Positions 63,059 to 64,000 of a stretch of 64,000 bases of DNA are shown here, in pieces. Position 1 is the stretch's first letter. Every line of letters begins with the position of its first letter. The notes below the pieces were generated by a model. That model worked only from the letters and a program-made list of their open reading frames with translations, was not told where the DNA came from and ran no database searches. Source of the stretch: Hydractinia symbiolongicarpus (taxonomy: Eukaryota > Cnidaria > Hydrozoa > Anthoathecata > Hydractiniidae); the NCBI RefSeq assembly GCF_029227915.1, contig NC_079883.1, forward strand, positions 30,258,001 to 30,322,000. Reading direction: 5' to 3'. Both the position numbers and the translations under genes were made by a program.

Positions 63059-64000
63059 TTCAATACAAGAAGTAACATTCTTCCTAATTTGACTTGATTG
63101 CTGGAACTCAGCGATTGCACTGGGCACTGTGGTAACGTTTTATTTTAAAAATTAAGTTAAGTAAGTCATTTTTTTCTGTGGGACCAATCCCGGCCGTTAG
63201 TTCGCGCTGAAGAAATATAGAAAGTTTCAAGAACTACATTTCATTGACTTACTAACGGTGTCAATCCGTTTGATTTACAACGGTTGCGTCACATATTCCT
63301 ACCAATATATATTTAGTGATTTTCTTCCGATATTTCTAAGTTGCATCGCTTTTAACAGTGAAACGATTTACTGTGGGACTTAATTGAACTAACTTTGGAC
63401 TGTGACCTGAAAAATATTATAAATGAGCTAGTTTGACTACAAGAAATCACATTCTTCTTAATTTGACATGATTGCTGGAACTCATCGATCACACTGTCGC
63501 TGTGGTAGCACCTTATTAAAAAATTAAGATAAATAAGTCATTTTTTACTGTGGGACCAATCCTGGCCGTTAGCACGCACTGAAGAAATAGAGACATTCTC
63601 AAAAACAACATTTCATTGACTTCTTGGCGGTATCAATCCGTTTGAGTTACAACGGTTGCGTCACATAATCGTACCAACCTGTATTTAGTGATATCTTTTC
63701 GATATTACTAAGTTATATCGCTTTTAACAGTGAAACGATTGACTGTGGGACTTAATTGAACTGATTTTGGACTTTGACCTTATAAATGTGATAAATGAGC
63801 CAGTTTGACTACAAGAAGTAACAATCTTCTTAATTTGACTTGATTGCTGGAACTCAGCGATTGTACTGGGCGCTGTGGTAGAGTTTTATTTAAAAATTAA
63901 GTTAAATAAGTCATTTTTTACTGTGGGAATAATCCCAACCATTAGTTTGCACTGAAGAAATAGAGACAGTTTCAAAAATTACATTTCATTGACTTTCTAA
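63059..64000. repeat. 4-monomer higher-order repeat, partial unit at edge
   Basis: The fourth unit holds types a, b and the start of c before the window ends. TCACACTGTCGCTG of type b is at 63489. The array clearly continues past the right edge. Confidence 0.93.

Larger units (their letters stand above)
1..64000. repeat. Satellite DNA array, ~373-bp monomer, whole window
   Basis: The motif ATTGCTG and its surroundings recur at 21, 394, 767, 1140, 1513, 1871 and 2244, spaced 373, 373, 373, 373, 358 and 373 bp, and the pattern continues to the last base. All copies lie in the same orientation. Monomers differ by substitutions and small indels, and groups of them recur as multi-monomer blocks. 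The monomer is A+T-rich, with A/T tracts before ACTGTGGGA. No unique sequence, transposon or gene interrupts the array. Long tandem arrays with higher-order structure are typical of eukaryotic centromeric or pericentromeric heterochromatin; that location is inferred, not shown. I do not recognise the family. Confidence 0.97.

Noticed and set aside
1-64000. CRISPR array or bacterial tandem repeat
   Set aside because: The 373-bp unit is contiguous with no unique spacers, no cas genes and no bacterial genes nearby. The multi-scale HOR structure is that of eukaryotic satellite.
1-64000. Transposable elements or tRNA/rRNA genes within the array
   Set aside because: No terminal repeats, target-site duplications, protein domains, pol III box pairs or rRNA-like stretches were found; every interval I followed aligns to the monomer.

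Overview
The whole window is one uninterrupted satellite DNA array. A monomer of about 373 bp is repeated head to tail in a single orientation from the first base to the last, roughly 172 times. Both window edges fall inside the array, so its true ends are not seen. I found no protein gene, RNA gene, transposon, microsatellite or unique DNA. The short open frames that exist are passive by-products of the repeat. An array of this size and type points to a eukaryotic chromosome, most likely centromeric, pericentromeric or other constitutive heterochromatin. I cannot name the species or the satellite family. In the monomer I counted (191-563) G+C is 140 of 373 (37.5%). CpG is close to its expected frequency, which fits a genome without heavy germline CpG methylation (many invertebrates) better than a vertebrate or plant, but this is inference.

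The array is a mosaic of higher-order repeats (HORs), blocks of several diverged monomers duplicated as units. From left to right: irregular monomers (1-2990); a 4-monomer, 1490-bp HOR (about 2990-6930); an irregular zone holding short monomers and copies of the left edge (6931-11760); a mosaic zone with 3-, 4-, 9- and 14-monomer offsets (11761-19441); a zone with a fresh single-monomer duplication and an older relative of the next block (19442-23382); two almost identical 13-monomer units of 4843 and 4844 bp (23383-33069); a 5-monomer, 1850-bp HOR (33851-37285); a 6-monomer, 2356-bp HOR carrying an expanded 494-bp monomer (38590-43006); a 2221-bp HOR (43445-47606); a mixed zone (47607-52264); a 7-monomer, 2609-bp HOR (52265-57482); and a 4-monomer, 1491-bp HOR running off the right edge (57841-64000), in which one unit is a 6-monomer product of unequal exchange with a visible hybrid monomer.

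No genes work together here; the interest lies in array structure. The monomer looks like an ancient dimer: two halves of about 163 and 210 bp share a colinear series of anchors. Its best-conserved part holds alternating AACGG/CCGTT pentamers, and short dyads elsewhere often keep complementary arms. These are candidates for protein recognition or nucleosome positioning. All comparisons were made by eye, so block edges are good to about ten to a few tens of bases.
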